Notes: generated by a model not told the origin, from the sequence alone. DNA of 64,000 bases from Congzhengia sp045635085 (GCA_045635085.1 JAZRBM010000017.1:1-64000), one strand, 5' to 3'; counted from the first letter of the stretch, positions 48,613-58,082 are shown. Program-made: numbers and translations.

Positions 48613-50739
48613 TTATAAGTGCAGAACTCTTGCTTTTATTTCTTTTGTCTTTCCAACATTCCAGAAGTTTTCGCCGAGATATCCGCAGGTTCTTCTTGTT
48701 ACGTTCATTTTTGCGTGGTCACGGTTGTGACAAGCAGGACATTCCCACTCGTTTTTGTCATTGATTATAATTTCGCCATCATAACCGCAAACGTGGCAGT
48801 AGTCAGATTTTGTGTTAAATTCTGCATACTGGATGTTGTCGTAGATGAATTTTACAACCTCTTCGATACCCTCTAAATTGTGGCGCATATTAGGAATTTC
48901 AACGTAAGAAATCGCACCGCCGGAGGAAATCTTTTGATATTTTGCTTCAAACTCAAACTTTGTAAATGCATCTATCTCTTCACGAACATCAACGTGGTAT
49001 GAGTTTGTATAATATCCTTTATCTGTAATGTCCTCTACACTGCCGAACTTTTCTTTATCTATTCTTGCAAAGCGGTAGCATAAAGATTCTGCAGGTGTGC
49101 CGTAAAGAGCAAAACCGATACCTGTTTCTTCTTTCCATCTGTCTGTTGCTTCTCTTAAATGATTCATAACGCGGAGTGAAAATTCTTCGCCCTCAGGCTC
49201 TGTATGAGAAACGCCCTTCATCGCCTTGGTAACCTCGTAAAGACCGATGTAACCCAAAGAAATCGATGAATATCCGCCAAACAGATACTTGTCGATTGTC
49301 TCGCCCTTGCCAAGACGGGCAATTGCTCCGTATTGCCAATGAACAGGGCTGACGTCTGATTTTGTTCCTAAAAGGGCGCGGTGACGACACATCAGCGCTT
49401 CAAAGCAAAGCTGGAGTCTTTCGTCAAAAAGCTTCCAGAAAATTTCCTCATTACCCTTGGCAATAAGACCAATCTGCGGAAGGTTAATACTTACAACACC
49501 CTGGTTGAAACGTCCCTCAAACTTGTAATTTCCGTCCTCGTCCTTCCATGGAGACAAAAAGCTTCTGCAACCCATAGGACTAAATACGTTACCCTCGTAG
49601 TGCTCACGCATCTTTTTAGCTGAAATATAGTCAGGATACATTCTTTTAGCTGAACATTCAACTGCGAGCTTTGTAATATAGTCATATTCTCCGCCCTGCA
49701 GACAGTTGTGCTCATCAAGTACATATACAAGCTTCGGAAACGCCGGTGTGATGTATACCCCTGCCTCGTTTTTGATACCCTCAAGACGCTGACGGAGAAT
49801 TTCTTCTACTATCATAGCGTTTTCTTTTACATATCCGTCTTCTTTATCTACATATAAGAATAATGTAACAAAAGGAGACTGACCGTTTGTGGTCATGAGT
49901 GTATTTATCTGATACTGAATTGTCTGAACGCCCGCCTTTAGCTCGTCTTTCATCCGCTCTAAAGCAAGCTTTTCAATTAATTCAGGAGCAATCTTGCCAT
50001 CAGAATTCTTTTCTATATTTGCTTTAAACTTTTCATAGCTCTTTCTTAAGTATTTGCCCAGGTGGCGAATGTCAACAGACTGACCGCCGTACTGGCTTGA
50101 TGCAACAGATGCTATAATCTGTGTAAGAATTGTACAGGCAACCTGAAAGCTCTTGGGAGGCTCAATCAGCTTGCCATTCATAACTGTGCCGTTATCAAGC
50201 ATATTGCCGATGTCAATCAGACAGCAGTTAAAGATAGGCTGGATAAAGTAGTCTGCATCATGAAAATGCAAAACACCGTCTGTATGCGCCTGTGAGATTT
50301 TTTCGGGCAAAAGGATTCTCTTTGTTAAGTCCTTTGATACCTCGCCTGCGATTAGGTCACGCTGTGTTGCTGCTGCAACCGCATTTTTATTGGAGTTTTC
50401 CTCCATAACGTCCTTGTTTGAGTTTTTGATAAGGCTTAAGATTGATTCGTCTGTTGTGTTTGCCTTACGGACAAGCGCACGGTTGTAACGATATACTATG
50501 TATGTTTTAGCCAATACGTACTTGTCAAGCTCCATTAGCTTTTGTTCGATTATATCCTGGATATCTTCTACCAGAATTCTTGAGGATCTTCTCGCCTCGA
50601 TATAGTCTAAAATATCATCGACATCGGCCTTTGGAACACGCTCTGACGCAGGAACCTCATTGTTTGCCTTTTCTATCGCAATCTCTATCTTCTTTCTGTC
50701 ATATTCAACTGTTGTGCCGTCTCTTTTTATAACTAACAT
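48613..50739 (-). CDS. nrdD: Anaerobic ribonucleoside-triphosphate reductase
   Basis: A 708-residue class III reductase. ATG 50739 lies ten bases after GGGGAG; GTG 50748 is too close. Residues 1-90 form an ATP cone (VIKRDGTTVEYDRKKIEIAI), the site of overall activity control. The catalytic barrel follows, then the C-terminal zinc site (CHVCGYDGEI, CPACHNRD) and the glycyl-radical loop RRTCGYLGEN. Oxygen destroys the radical, so this fits a strict anaerobe. Confidence 0.96.
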   Translation of the reverse strand: MLVIKRDGTTVEYDRKKIEIAIEKANNEVPASERVPKADVDDILDYIEARRSSRILVEDIQDIIEQKLMELDKYVLAKTYIVYRYNRALVRKANTTDESILSLIKNSNKDVMEENSNKNAVAAATQRDLIAGEVSKDLTKRILLPEKISQAHTDGVLHFHDADYFIQPIFNCCLIDIGNMLDNGTVMNGKLIEPPKSFQVACTILTQIIASVASSQYGGQSVDIRHLGKYLRKSYEKFKANIEKNSDGKIAPELIEKLALERMKDELKAGVQTIQYQINTLMTTNGQSPFVTLFLYVDKEDGYVKENAMIVEEILRQRLEGIKNEAGVYITPAFPKLVYVLDEHNCLQGGEYDYITKLAVECSAKRMYPDYISAKKMREHYEGNVFSPMGCRSFLSPWKDEDGNYKFEGRFNQGVVSINLPQIGLIAKGNEEIFWKLFDERLQLCFEALMCRHRALLGTKSDVSPVHWQYGAIARLGKGETIDKYLFGGYSSISLGYIGLYEVTKAMKGVSHTEPEGEEFSLRVMNHLREATDRWKEETGIGFALYGTPAESLCYRFARIDKEKFGSVEDITDKGYYTNSYHVDVREEIDAFTKFEFEAKYQKISSGGAISYVEIPNMRHNLEGIEEVVKFIYDNIQYAEFNTKSDYCHVCGYDGEIIINDKNEWECPACHNRDHAKMNVTRRTCGYLGENFWNVGKTKEIKARVLHL

Positions 50740-50803
50740 AGAAGTCACACTCCCCTTTTTCTTTAGGCATTATTTATTATAACCTAATGAAATTCAAAAA
50801 AAA

Positions 50804-50833
50804 GTTGCATTTGCAACAAAAAAGTGCTATAAT
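50804..50833 (+). promoter_or_regulatory. Promoter of the Crp/Fnr regulator with palindromic operator
   Basis: TTGCAT (50805-50810), 17-base spacer, TATAAT (50828-50833). A GTTGCA-TT-TGCAAC palindrome (50804-50817) overlaps the -35, a plausible site for autorepression. Confidence 0.65.
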
Positions 50834-50888
50834 ACTAAATATAGATATAACTGAAATATTTAAACACAAGATAAAGGGGTAATCAAAA

Positions 50889-51530
50889 ATGCAAAATTCT
50901 GCTTTGTTTAGGGGTTTTACCGATGCTGAGGTAAAAAAAATGATGAGATGTCTGGGTGGAAAACTCAAAAATTGTAACACAAATGAAACAATAATGTTAC
51001 ATAACACATCAAAAGAGTACATATATGTTGTGTTGTCCGGAACAGCAGAGCTTGCAGGCTATGACTACAACGGCAACAAGGCGGTTTTAGAGCGATACGG
51101 CGCTGATTCACTGTTTGGAGATATGTTTTTTCGCGCAACCTCAAACGACCAGTTTATGGTGTCGGCAACATCTTCGTGCACGGTTTTGTTCTTTAAATAT
51201 ACAAACGCTCTCTTTCAGTGTGAAAACGCCTGCAAACATCACATAAAGCTTTTGGACAATTTATTTTCTATGATTTCCCAAAAGCTCATTACGCAGACAC
51301 AACATATAGAGACGCTTACAAAACGCTCTATCAGAGAAAAATTGCTGGCATATTTTGAACAGCAGTCACAAAAAAATGGTTCATTCTCCTTTTTTCTTCC
51401 GATGTCGCTGTCTTCCCTTGCAGATTACCTTGGCGTAGACCGAAGCGCAATGCAGCGCGAAATCAGGCATTTAAACAATGAAGGGATTATAGATTCTAAA
51501 GGAAAAAAAATAGTATTAATTAGGAAGTAA
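50889..51530 (+). CDS. Crp/Fnr-family transcriptional regulator
   Basis: A 213-residue regulator after AAAGGGG. Residues 5-115 form the cyclic-nucleotide-like sensor barrel (YIYVVLSGTAELAGYDYNG, SLFGDMFF), 120-145 the dimer helix, and 150-213 the Crp-type winged helix (LSSLADYLGVDRSAMQREIRHL). The N-terminal Fe-S cysteine set of FNR is absent, and no phosphate-binding RxA pair of CRP is clear, so the signal is unknown. It diverges from nrdD. Confidence 0.88.
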   Translation: MQNSALFRGFTDAEVKKMMRCLGGKLKNCNTNETIMLHNTSKEYIYVVLSGTAELAGYDYNGNKAVLERYGADSLFGDMFFRATSNDQFMVSATSSCTVLFFKYTNALFQCENACKHHIKLLDNLFSMISQKLITQTQHIETLTKRSIREKLLAYFEQQSQKNGSFSFFLPMSLSSLADYLGVDRSAMQREIRHLNNEGIIDSKGKKIVLIRK

Positions 51531-51561
51531 AAAAATTTTTTAAAAAATTTTAAAAAAACTC

Positions 51562-51590
51562 TTGACTTTATTGCTTTAATGTGGTAAAGT
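51562..51590 (+). promoter_or_regulatory. Promoter of the amino-acid ABC operon
   Basis: TTGACT (51562-51567), 17-base spacer, TAAAGT (51585-51590), 50 bases before the first ATG. Confidence 0.65.
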
Positions 51591-51639
51591 AATAACCGTA
51601 CTAAATAATAATTAACTTTTTTGAAGGAGACAAAACATC

Positions 51640-52497
51640 ATGAAAAAACTTTTAGCACTTATTTTAACATTAGTATTGGCAGTAACATGCTTTGCTGCTT
51701 GCGGAAACAACGAAACCGATTCAGAGCTTTCTTACGTTAAGGAAAAAGGCGTTTTAACAATCGGTGTTACAAACTACCCACCAATGAACTACTTAGATGA
51801 CAACGGCGCATGGACAGGATTTGACACAGAATTTGCTCAGGCTGTTGGTAAAGAGCTTGGTATCAACGTTGAATTTGTTGAAATCAGCTGGGAAGCAAAA
51901 GAAACCGAATTATCTTCTAAAAACATCGACTGCTTATGGAACGGAATGTGCATAACAGAAGACAGAAAAGAAATGTGGGAAGTAACAAAGCCTTATATGT
52001 ATAACACACAGGCAATGGTTATGAAGGCTGACAAAGCAGACGAAATCTTAGCTGACATTAAAAGCAAGAAAATCGTTGCTGAAGCAGGCTCAACAGGTGA
52101 AGAAAAAATCTTAGGAACAATTGATGATACACAAGATGCAACAGTAGAAGTTATGGCAAAGGATTACTTCAAAGATGCTCAATACACAGGCGTAAGCTCA
52201 ATGGCAACAGCTTTAATGGATGTTAAGAACGGTGTTGCAGACGTTGCAGTTGTTGACTCTGTTATAGCTCAGGGCATGATTGAAGGCGAAGATTCATCAT
52301 TTGGCGATTTAGTAATTAACTTAGACAACAAGTTTGGCGACCAGTACTTTGGTATTGCATTCAGAAAGGGAAGCGACCTTTGTGCAAATGTTGAAAAGGC
52401 AATCGATAAACTCATCGAAAACGGCGAGCTTAACAAAATTGCAGAAAAGTATGGCTTAACAAACGGTATTGCAGCTGCTGCAGAATTTAATAAATAA
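51640..52497 (+). CDS. Amino-acid ABC transporter, substrate-binding lipoprotein
   Basis: A 285-residue exported lipoprotein. The lipobox CFAAC ends at Cys21. The mature part is a SBP_bac_3 domain: VLTIGVTNYPPMNYLDDNG, GFDTEFAQAVGKELGI, WNGMCITEDR, AEAGSTGEEK. The pattern suits polar amino acids such as glutamine or cystine. The permease and ATPase genes lie three and four genes on, past an intervening hairpin and a dehydrogenase gene. Confidence 0.92.
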   Translation: MKKLLALILTLVLAVTCFAACGNNETDSELSYVKEKGVLTIGVTNYPPMNYLDDNGAWTGFDTEFAQAVGKELGINVEFVEISWEAKETELSSKNIDCLWNGMCITEDRKEMWEVTKPYMYNTQAMVMKADKADEILADIKSKKIVAEAGSTGEEKILGTIDDTQDATVEVMAKDYFKDAQYTGVSSMATALMDVKNGVADVAVVDSVIAQGMIEGEDSSFGDLVINLDNKFGDQYFGIAFRKGSDLCANVEKAIDKLIENGELNKIAEKYGLTNGIAAAAEFNK

Positions 52498-52517
52498 TAT
52501 TAGCGATGCGACGCTTT

Positions 52518-52551
52518 AAAGGTTTCCGCGATTGCGGAAACCTTTCTTGGC
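52518..52551 (+). terminator. Intraoperon hairpin after the binding-protein gene
   Basis: AAAGGTTTCCGC (52518-52529), loop GATT, GCGGAAACCTTT (52534-52545), then CTTGG rather than a long T-run. It probably stops part of the transcripts or protects the upstream mRNA, raising binding-protein levels over permease. Confidence 0.7.
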
Positions 52552-52582
52552 GTATTAGAATAAGTACAAAAAGGAGCAAATT

Positions 52583-53662
52583 ATGACGGAGTGCTTTTTT
52601 GCAAATTACACAATCGGAAAAGATGCATATAAAAATATAGAACCTGTCTGCAAAAGCTTTGGCAAAAACGTGCTTATTGTTGGTGGAAAGACAGCGCTTT
52701 CAAAAGCAATCGAAAAGCTTTATGCTGCTTTATCTGATTTTAACATAGTAGACACAGTTATATATGGAAAAGAATGCTACAGAGAAAGAATTGAAGAGCT
52801 TTTTAATACATATAAGGACAAAAACGTAGATTTTGTTATAGGCGTTGGCGGCGGCAAGGCAATTGACACATCAAAATGCCTGGCAGATCTTCTTTTAGTT
52901 CCTGTTGTAACTGTACCGACTATTGCATCTACTTGCGCAGCGTCATCTGCTCTTTCGGTCGTGTATAACAAAGAACACGCGTTTGAAGGCTTCTGGAGAT
53001 TTAAAAGACCCTGCCGTCACACATTTATCGATACGCAAATTATAGCAGAGGCGCCCGAAGAGTATATTCGTGCAGGAATAGGCGACACGCTGGCAAAATA
53101 TTACGAGGTTGAGTTTTCAGCCCGCGGTCAGCAAAAGACTTATAAAGACAATTTAGGAATAAAAATCAGTCAGATGTGCAACACGCCGCTTTTAGATATA
53201 GCAATAAAAACAACAGAGGCGGCAAAAAAGCACACAGCCACCAAAGAGTTAGAAGAAGCCGCGCTTATAATACTGGTAAGCACAGGAATGGTGAGCGCAC
53301 TGATTAATCCTGCGTTTAACGGAGCACTCGCTCACGCGCTCTTTTACGGACTTACAGAATTAAAGGGGTTTGAAGAAAGCTTTTTACACGGCGATGTCAT
53401 AGGCTATACCACAATTGTTCAGCTTGTGCTTGACAAAAAGCTTGCTGAAGCCAAAAAAATCAAAGCATTAATAGAAAAAATGGGTGTTGAGACAACACTT
53501 TTTGAAAGAAATGTTGATACATCCTATGAGAATTTAGAAAAAGTACTAAATGCAACGCTTTCTGACCCTGATATGGATGTAATTCCATATAAAATAACAA
53601 AAGAAATGCTTTATGATGCAATTATAGAGGTTGAAAAAATGACAATGGAGGAGAAAATATGA
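52583..53662 (+). CDS. GldA-like polyol/alcohol dehydrogenase inside the ABC operon
   Basis: A 359-residue member of the iron-containing dehydrogenase superfamily, closest in layout to glycerol dehydrogenase GldA. NAD binding: GVGGGKAIDTSK and PTIASTCAASS. Metal ligands: Asp in GIGDTLAKYYE, His in GALAHALFYGL, His in SFLHGDVIGY. It overlaps the permease start by four bases, so it is cotranslated with the transporter. This is an unusual partner; the enzyme may act on a product derived from the imported amino acid. Confidence 0.85.
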   Translation: MTECFFANYTIGKDAYKNIEPVCKSFGKNVLIVGGKTALSKAIEKLYAALSDFNIVDTVIYGKECYRERIEELFNTYKDKNVDFVIGVGGGKAIDTSKCLADLLLVPVVTVPTIASTCAASSALSVVYNKEHAFEGFWRFKRPCRHTFIDTQIIAEAPEEYIRAGIGDTLAKYYEVEFSARGQQKTYKDNLGIKISQMCNTPLLDIAIKTTEAAKKHTATKELEEAALIILVSTGMVSALINPAFNGALAHALFYGLTELKGFEESFLHGDVIGYTTIVQLVLDKKLAEAKKIKALIEKMGVETTLFERNVDTSYENLEKVLNATLSDPDMDVIPYKITKEMLYDAIIEVEKMTMEEKI

Positions 53663-54297
53663 GTAACGCTTGGATTCAATTATTAGAAGGGTTTTCAATG
53701 AACTGTCTTCTTTTTGTACTGACCCTTGTAATGTCAATACCGCTTGGACTTATAATAACCTTCGGTTCAATGTCAAAATTTAAGCCCCTAAGATACATTG
53801 TAAAGGTTTTTGTATGGGTAATACGCGGAACACCGCTTATGCTGCAGCTTTTTATTGTGCTTTATGCGCCCGGTATTTTATTTAACTATCCTATCTCGTC
53901 CCGTATGACGGCGACACTTATTGCGTTTGTTATAAACTACGCGGCGTACTTTTCTGAAATTTACCGTGGCGGTATCGAAAGCATACCAAAAGGCCAGTAC
54001 GAAGCAGGTCAGGTGCTGGGGCTTACAAAGAGCCAGGTTTTCTTTAAGGTTGTGCTTTTTCAGGTAATAAAGAGAATTTCTGCACCGATGGGTAACGAGG
54101 TTATAACACTGGTAAAGGATACGTCCCTTGCCCGCGTAATAGGCGTTATGGAAATTATACAAAACGCACAGAGATTTGCTGCAAAAGGAATTATCTGGCC
54201 GCTGTTTGCAACAGGAATATACTTTTTGCTGTTCACCGGCGTTCTTTCGATTGCGCTTTCATACATTGAGAAAAAACTAAACTACTATAAAGGATAA
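53659..54297 (+). CDS. Amino-acid ABC transporter permease
   Basis: A 212-residue HisM-type permease with five helices. The EAA loop that docks with the ATPase is visible: YEAGQVLGLTKSQVFFKVVLFQ (key residues E, A, G-L). IRGTPLMLQLFIV is the typical second-helix motif. Cotranscribed with the GldA-like gene and the ATPase gene (12-base gap). Confidence 0.93.
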   Translation: MSNAWIQLLEGFSMNCLLFVLTLVMSIPLGLIITFGSMSKFKPLRYIVKVFVWVIRGTPLMLQLFIVLYAPGILFNYPISSRMTATLIAFVINYAAYFSEIYRGGIESIPKGQYEAGQVLGLTKSQVFFKVVLFQVIKRISAPMGNEVITLVKDTSLARVIGVMEIIQNAQRFAAKGIIWPLFATGIYFLLFTGVLSIALSYIEKKLNYYKG

Positions 54298-54309
54298 GGA
54301 GGATGCGAT

Positions 54310-55104
54310 ATGGCAATACTTGAAGTTAAAAACCTTAAAAAAAGCTTCGGCAGCACCGATGTTTTAAAAGGCGTTTCGTTTTCTATGGAAAAAGGCGAAG
54401 TAGTATCCATCATCGGCTCTTCCGGAAGCGGAAAAACAACGCTCCTTCGCTGCATAAACTTTTTAGAAAAGGCGGAAAAAGGACAGATTGTTTTAGATGA
54501 TGAAATAATTTTTGACGAAAACGAGTCCTCAAAAATGACACCTGCAGAAATTAGAAAAAAACAGATTAAATTCGGCTTTGTTTTTCAGCAGTTTAATTTG
54601 TTCCCGCAATATACAGCGCTTGAAAATGTTGTTTTAGCGCCGCGGCTCTTAGCTCAGGAAAGAGAAGATTTTAAACAGAATAAAGAAAAAATATATAAAG
54701 AAATTGAAGATCAGGCGAAAGAACTTTTGTCCCGCTCAGGATTGTCCGACAAATATAACAACTACCCATGTGAGCTTTCCGGAGGTCAGCAACAACGTGT
54801 GGCAATATGCAGAGCCTTGGCTCTTAAGCCAAAAATTATGCTTTTTGACGAGCCGACCTCGGCCCTTGACCCCGAAATTACAAACGAGGTTTTAAAGGTT
54901 ATAAAATCACTTGCTGATGATGGTATGACCATGATTATCGTTACTCACGAGATGAATTTTGCCAAAAACATATCTGACAGAATTATTTTTATGAACGAGG
55001 GAATCATTGCAGAAAGCGGCACCCCTGAACAAATTTTCACAAACCCTCAAAATCCCAGAACAAAGGAATTTATAACAAGCTTTAACCAGCAGTCTGAGGT
55101 GTGA
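54310..55104 (+). CDS. Amino-acid ABC transporter ATP-binding protein
   Basis: A 264-residue GlnQ-type ATPase after AAGGAGGATG. Walker A GSSGSGKTT, Q-loop FVFQQFNLFPQ, signature LSGGQQQRVAICRAL, Walker B IMLFDEPTSALD, switch His in IVTHEM. It powers the permease upstream. Confidence 0.95.
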   Translation: MAILEVKNLKKSFGSTDVLKGVSFSMEKGEVVSIIGSSGSGKTTLLRCINFLEKAEKGQIVLDDEIIFDENESSKMTPAEIRKKQIKFGFVFQQFNLFPQYTALENVVLAPRLLAQEREDFKQNKEKIYKEIEDQAKELLSRSGLSDKYNNYPCELSGGQQQRVAICRALALKPKIMLFDEPTSALDPEITNEVLKVIKSLADDGMTMIIVTHEMNFAKNISDRIIFMNEGIIAESGTPEQIFTNPQNPRTKEFITSFNQQSEV

Positions 55105-55107
55105 TAT

Positions 55108-55386
55108 ATGAAAATAAACGAAGAAATAAAAATTTTATCCGAAGCGATGCTTGCGCTTGAAACGCCAGATGAGTGCGAAAAGTTTTTAACAGACCTTTGC
55201 ACAATTCGTGAAATTTCATCAATGGCGCAAAGAATCGTAGTTGCAAAGCTGCTCCGCGATAAAAAGACCTTTACAGAAATCGAAGAGGCAACAGGAATGT
55301 CATCAGCAACCATTGCACGTATCAACAAGTGCTTAAATTATGGAGCAGACGGATATTCGCTCGTTTTAGACAGAATGGACGATTAG
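55108..55386 (+). CDS. TrpR-like protein, YerC/YecD family
   Basis: A 92-residue helical DNA-binding protein starting three bases after the ATPase stop. LCTIREISSMAQRIVVAKLLRD and the helix-turn-helix TFTEIEEATGMSSATIARIN are typical. TrpR binds tryptophan; YerC proteins keep the fold but lack a proven ligand. Coupling to an amino-acid transporter suggests that it may regulate this operon in response to its substrate. Confidence 0.88.
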   Translation: MKINEEIKILSEAMLALETPDECEKFLTDLCTIREISSMAQRIVVAKLLRDKKTFTEIEEATGMSSATIARINKCLNYGADGYSLVLDRMDD

Positions 55387-55395
55387 CAGTGAGGG

Positions 55396-55440
55396 TGTAG
55401 CAAAATGATTTCATTTTGCTACTGCCCCATTTTTTTTGTC
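55396..55440 (+). terminator. Terminator after the ABC operon
   Basis: GTAGCAAAAT and ATTTTGCTAC pair around GATTTC; GGGTG upstream can extend the stem to TGCCC, and TTTTTTT follows. Confidence 0.85.
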
Positions 55441-55447
55441 AAAATTG

Positions 55448-55476
55448 TTGACAAATGGGCGTCTTTATGATATTAT
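55448..55476 (+). promoter_or_regulatory. Promoter of the T-box leader
   Basis: TTGACA (55448-55453), 17-base spacer, TATTAT (55471-55476). The predicted start is at about 55483. Confidence 0.8.
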
Positions 55477-55483
55477 GACAATA

Positions 55484-55748
55484 ATTTCATAAAAAAGCGT
55501 TGACGGAGAGTGCGGATTTTGAAACCTTTGAGAGAATTGACGGTTGGTGCGAGTCAATAAGGCGGATAGTCAGGCTGTAGCTCCTGAGCTGAAAGGAAGA
55601 AAGTTTTATAAAATGAGTAGACCCTTTCCGAGAAGGCTGCGTTAGTGCATAGGGCGTTTTAGCGCCTGAAGTGGTGTATTTACACAATTTGAGTGGTACC
55701 GCGGGAAATATCTCGTCTCAAAGAAAGGTTTTCTTTGGGGCGTTTTTT
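55484..55748 (+). promoter_or_regulatory. T-box riboswitch with terminator
   Basis: The invariant T-box AGTGGTACCGCGG lies at 55692-55704, near the end of a leader of about 265 nt. The first 120 nt contain stem I with a GGTTGGTGCGAG segment typical of the distal loops. The terminator is CGTCTCAAAGAAA (55714-55726), loop GGT, TTTCTTTGGGGCG (55730-55742) and six T. Binding of an uncharged tRNA would open it. I could not fix the specifier codon by eye, so the amino acid sensed is unknown. Confidence 0.93.
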
Positions 55749-55784
55749 ATTGCCCCGAAACATAGAAAGGATTGATTAAGTAAA

Positions 55785-58076
55785 ATGGACACACAGATGA
55801 CAGGATTGGACCTAAAACTTGCTTCGGTTGCTTCCCGTATTAAGGAGCTTCGCCAGATTGAGGGCGTTTCAGTTGAAACAATGGCTCGTCTTACAGGTGT
55901 CAGCGTGGCAGAGTATACCGCCTGCGAAGAGGGAACACACGATTTAAGCTTTGCCTTTATTTACAGATGTGCCCAGGCTTTTAACGTAAACGTGACAGAT
56001 ATAATAGAGGGAAACAGCCCAAAGCTCAAGCACTATACTATAACACGTGCAGGTAAGGGTGTGGAAATCCAAAAGGCGCACGGTATGGTTTACTACGGTC
56101 TTGCAGGTGACTTTAAAAACAGGGTTTCAGAGCCTTTATTTGTTGAGTGCAAATATGACGAAGAAAAAGAAAACAAAGAAATAGAAATTACAACCCATGA
56201 CGGTCAGGAGCTTGATATTGTAGTTTCGGGCAAAATGAAAATCAAGATTGGCAACCACACAGAGGTTTTGTCTGCGGGTGATTCAATTTATTACGACAGC
56301 TCAACCCCCCATGGAATGATAGCAACCGGCGGCGAGGATATGACGTTTTATGCTATTGTTTTGGCTGGTGGCAAAGGCGAAGCCGCTATAGATAAGCACG
56401 CAAACCCCAACAAGGGAAAGGTTGCGACAGTTCACAGAAAGCCAGGTAGACTCTACCACAACTTTATAGATACAACCATTGATGAAAACGGCCGCCTGAC
56501 AGCGATTGATTTTAAAAACGAGGACAAGTTTAACTTTGCCTTTGACATAATTGATGCAATCGCAGAAAAAGAACCGGAAAAGCTTGCACTTTTACACGTT
56601 TCCCGTGAAAAAGAAGAAACAAGATTTACCTTCGGCGACTTAAAGCGTGAGTCAAATCGCGCTGCAAACTATTTTGCATCGTTAGGCATAAAACGCGGCG
56701 ATAAGGTAATGCTTGTTATGCGCAGAAATTACCAGTTCTGGATTGCTCTTTTAGGTCTTCATAAAATCGGCGCAGTTGCAGTTCCTGCATCAAATCTTTT
56801 AAAAGCGCATGACTATGAGTATAGATTTAGCGCAGCAGGAATAAGCGCAATTATCTGCAGTGCCCAAGGTGTTATGACAGAAGAGGCAGATATTGCAGCA
56901 AAAAGTGCAATTGAGCTAAAACATAAAATTATCACAAACGGTACCCGCGACGGATGGAGAAATTTTGATGAAGAATTAAAGCTTTTTTCTGATGTATATG
57001 AAAGAAAGCCCGACTCACCATGTGGCGATGATGATATGCTTATGTATTTTACATCAGGTACCACAGGCAATCCCAAGATGGCGCTTCACAGCTACAAATA
57101 TCCTTTAGGACATTTTCACACTGCAAACTACTGGCATTGCGTAGACCCTGACGGATTGCACTTTACAATTTCAGACACAGGCTGGGCAAAGGCAGCGTGG
57201 GGCAAAATCTATGGCCAGTGGCTTTGCGAGGCGGCAATTTTTGTATATGATTTTGATAAGTTTGAAGCAGCAGACATTTTGCCTATGTTTGCAAAACATC
57301 ATATCACAACCTTCTGCGCACCGCCGACAATGTATCGTATGCTGATAAAGGAGGACATCACAAAGTATGACATGTCGTCTGTTCAGCACACAACAACAGC
57401 AGGCGAAGCGCTAAACCCTGAAGTTTTCAGACAAATTGAGTCGCTTTTGGGACTTCGTATTATGGAGGGCTTTGGCCAGACGGAAACAACGTGCGTTATC
57501 GGTCACCTTTGTGGAGATTCGTTCAAACTCGGTGCTATGGGAAAACCTGTTCCACTCTATGATGTTGATTTGGTAGATGCTGACGGAAACAGCGTAAAAA
57601 CGGGCGAAAACGGTGAGATAGTTATAAGAACAGACAAAAAAGTTCCCTGCGGTCTGTTTAAGGGATATTATAAAGACGAAGAAAAAACAAAAGCAGCATG
57701 GCACGACGGAATGTATCATACGGGCGACGTTGCATATAAAGACGAAGACGGCTTTTACTACTATGTAGGCAGAGTTGACGACGTTATTAAGTCGTCAGGC
57801 TACAGAATAGGACCTTTTGAAATAGAGAGCGTTATTATGGAGCTTCCTTACGTTGTAGAATGTGGTGTTTCGGCAGCGCCTGACCCTGTCCGCGGACAGG
57901 TTGTTAAGGCAAGCATTGTCCTGACAAAGGATACTGTGCCGAGCGAAGAGATCAAAAAGGAAATTCAGTCGTATGTAAAAGAACATACCGCGCCATATAA
58001 ATATCCAAGAATTATTGAGTTCCGTGATGAGTTGCCCAAGACAACAAGCGGAAAAATTATAAGAAATCAACTGTAA
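55785..58076 (+). CDS. XRE-cupin-acyl-CoA synthetase fusion protein
   Basis: A 763-residue three-part protein after GAAAGGA. Residues 8-65 are an XRE-type helix-turn-helix (SRIKELRQIEGVSVETMARL), 100-190 a cupin (GQELDIVVSGKMKIKIGN; STPHGMIATG), and 240-763 an AMP-binding ligase (P-loop YFTSGTTGNPKMALHS, EGFGQTET, YHTGD, GYRIGPFEIES, C-terminal catalytic Lys in PKTTSGKIIRNQ). The ligase half resembles medium-chain acyl- or aryl-CoA synthetases. The HTH-cupin module is usually a ligand-sensing repressor. T-box control ties it to an amino acid, perhaps through activation of a derived keto or aryl acid. Confidence 0.88.
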   Translation: MDTQMTGLDLKLASVASRIKELRQIEGVSVETMARLTGVSVAEYTACEEGTHDLSFAFIYRCAQAFNVNVTDIIEGNSPKLKHYTITRAGKGVEIQKAHGMVYYGLAGDFKNRVSEPLFVECKYDEEKENKEIEITTHDGQELDIVVSGKMKIKIGNHTEVLSAGDSIYYDSSTPHGMIATGGEDMTFYAIVLAGGKGEAAIDKHANPNKGKVATVHRKPGRLYHNFIDTTIDENGRLTAIDFKNEDKFNFAFDIIDAIAEKEPEKLALLHVSREKEETRFTFGDLKRESNRAANYFASLGIKRGDKVMLVMRRNYQFWIALLGLHKIGAVAVPASNLLKAHDYEYRFSAAGISAIICSAQGVMTEEADIAAKSAIELKHKIITNGTRDGWRNFDEELKLFSDVYERKPDSPCGDDDMLMYFTSGTTGNPKMALHSYKYPLGHFHTANYWHCVDPDGLHFTISDTGWAKAAWGKIYGQWLCEAAIFVYDFDKFEAADILPMFAKHHITTFCAPPTMYRMLIKEDITKYDMSSVQHTTTAGEALNPEVFRQIESLLGLRIMEGFGQTETTCVIGHLCGDSFKLGAMGKPVPLYDVDLVDADGNSVKTGENGEIVIRTDKKVPCGLFKGYYKDEEKTKAAWHDGMYHTGDVAYKDEDGFYYYVGRVDDVIKSSGYRIGPFEIESVIMELPYVVECGVSAAPDPVRGQVVKASIVLTKDTVPSEEIKKEIQSYVKEHTAPYKYPRIIEFRDELPKTTSGKIIRNQL

Positions 58077-58082
58077 ACAATT

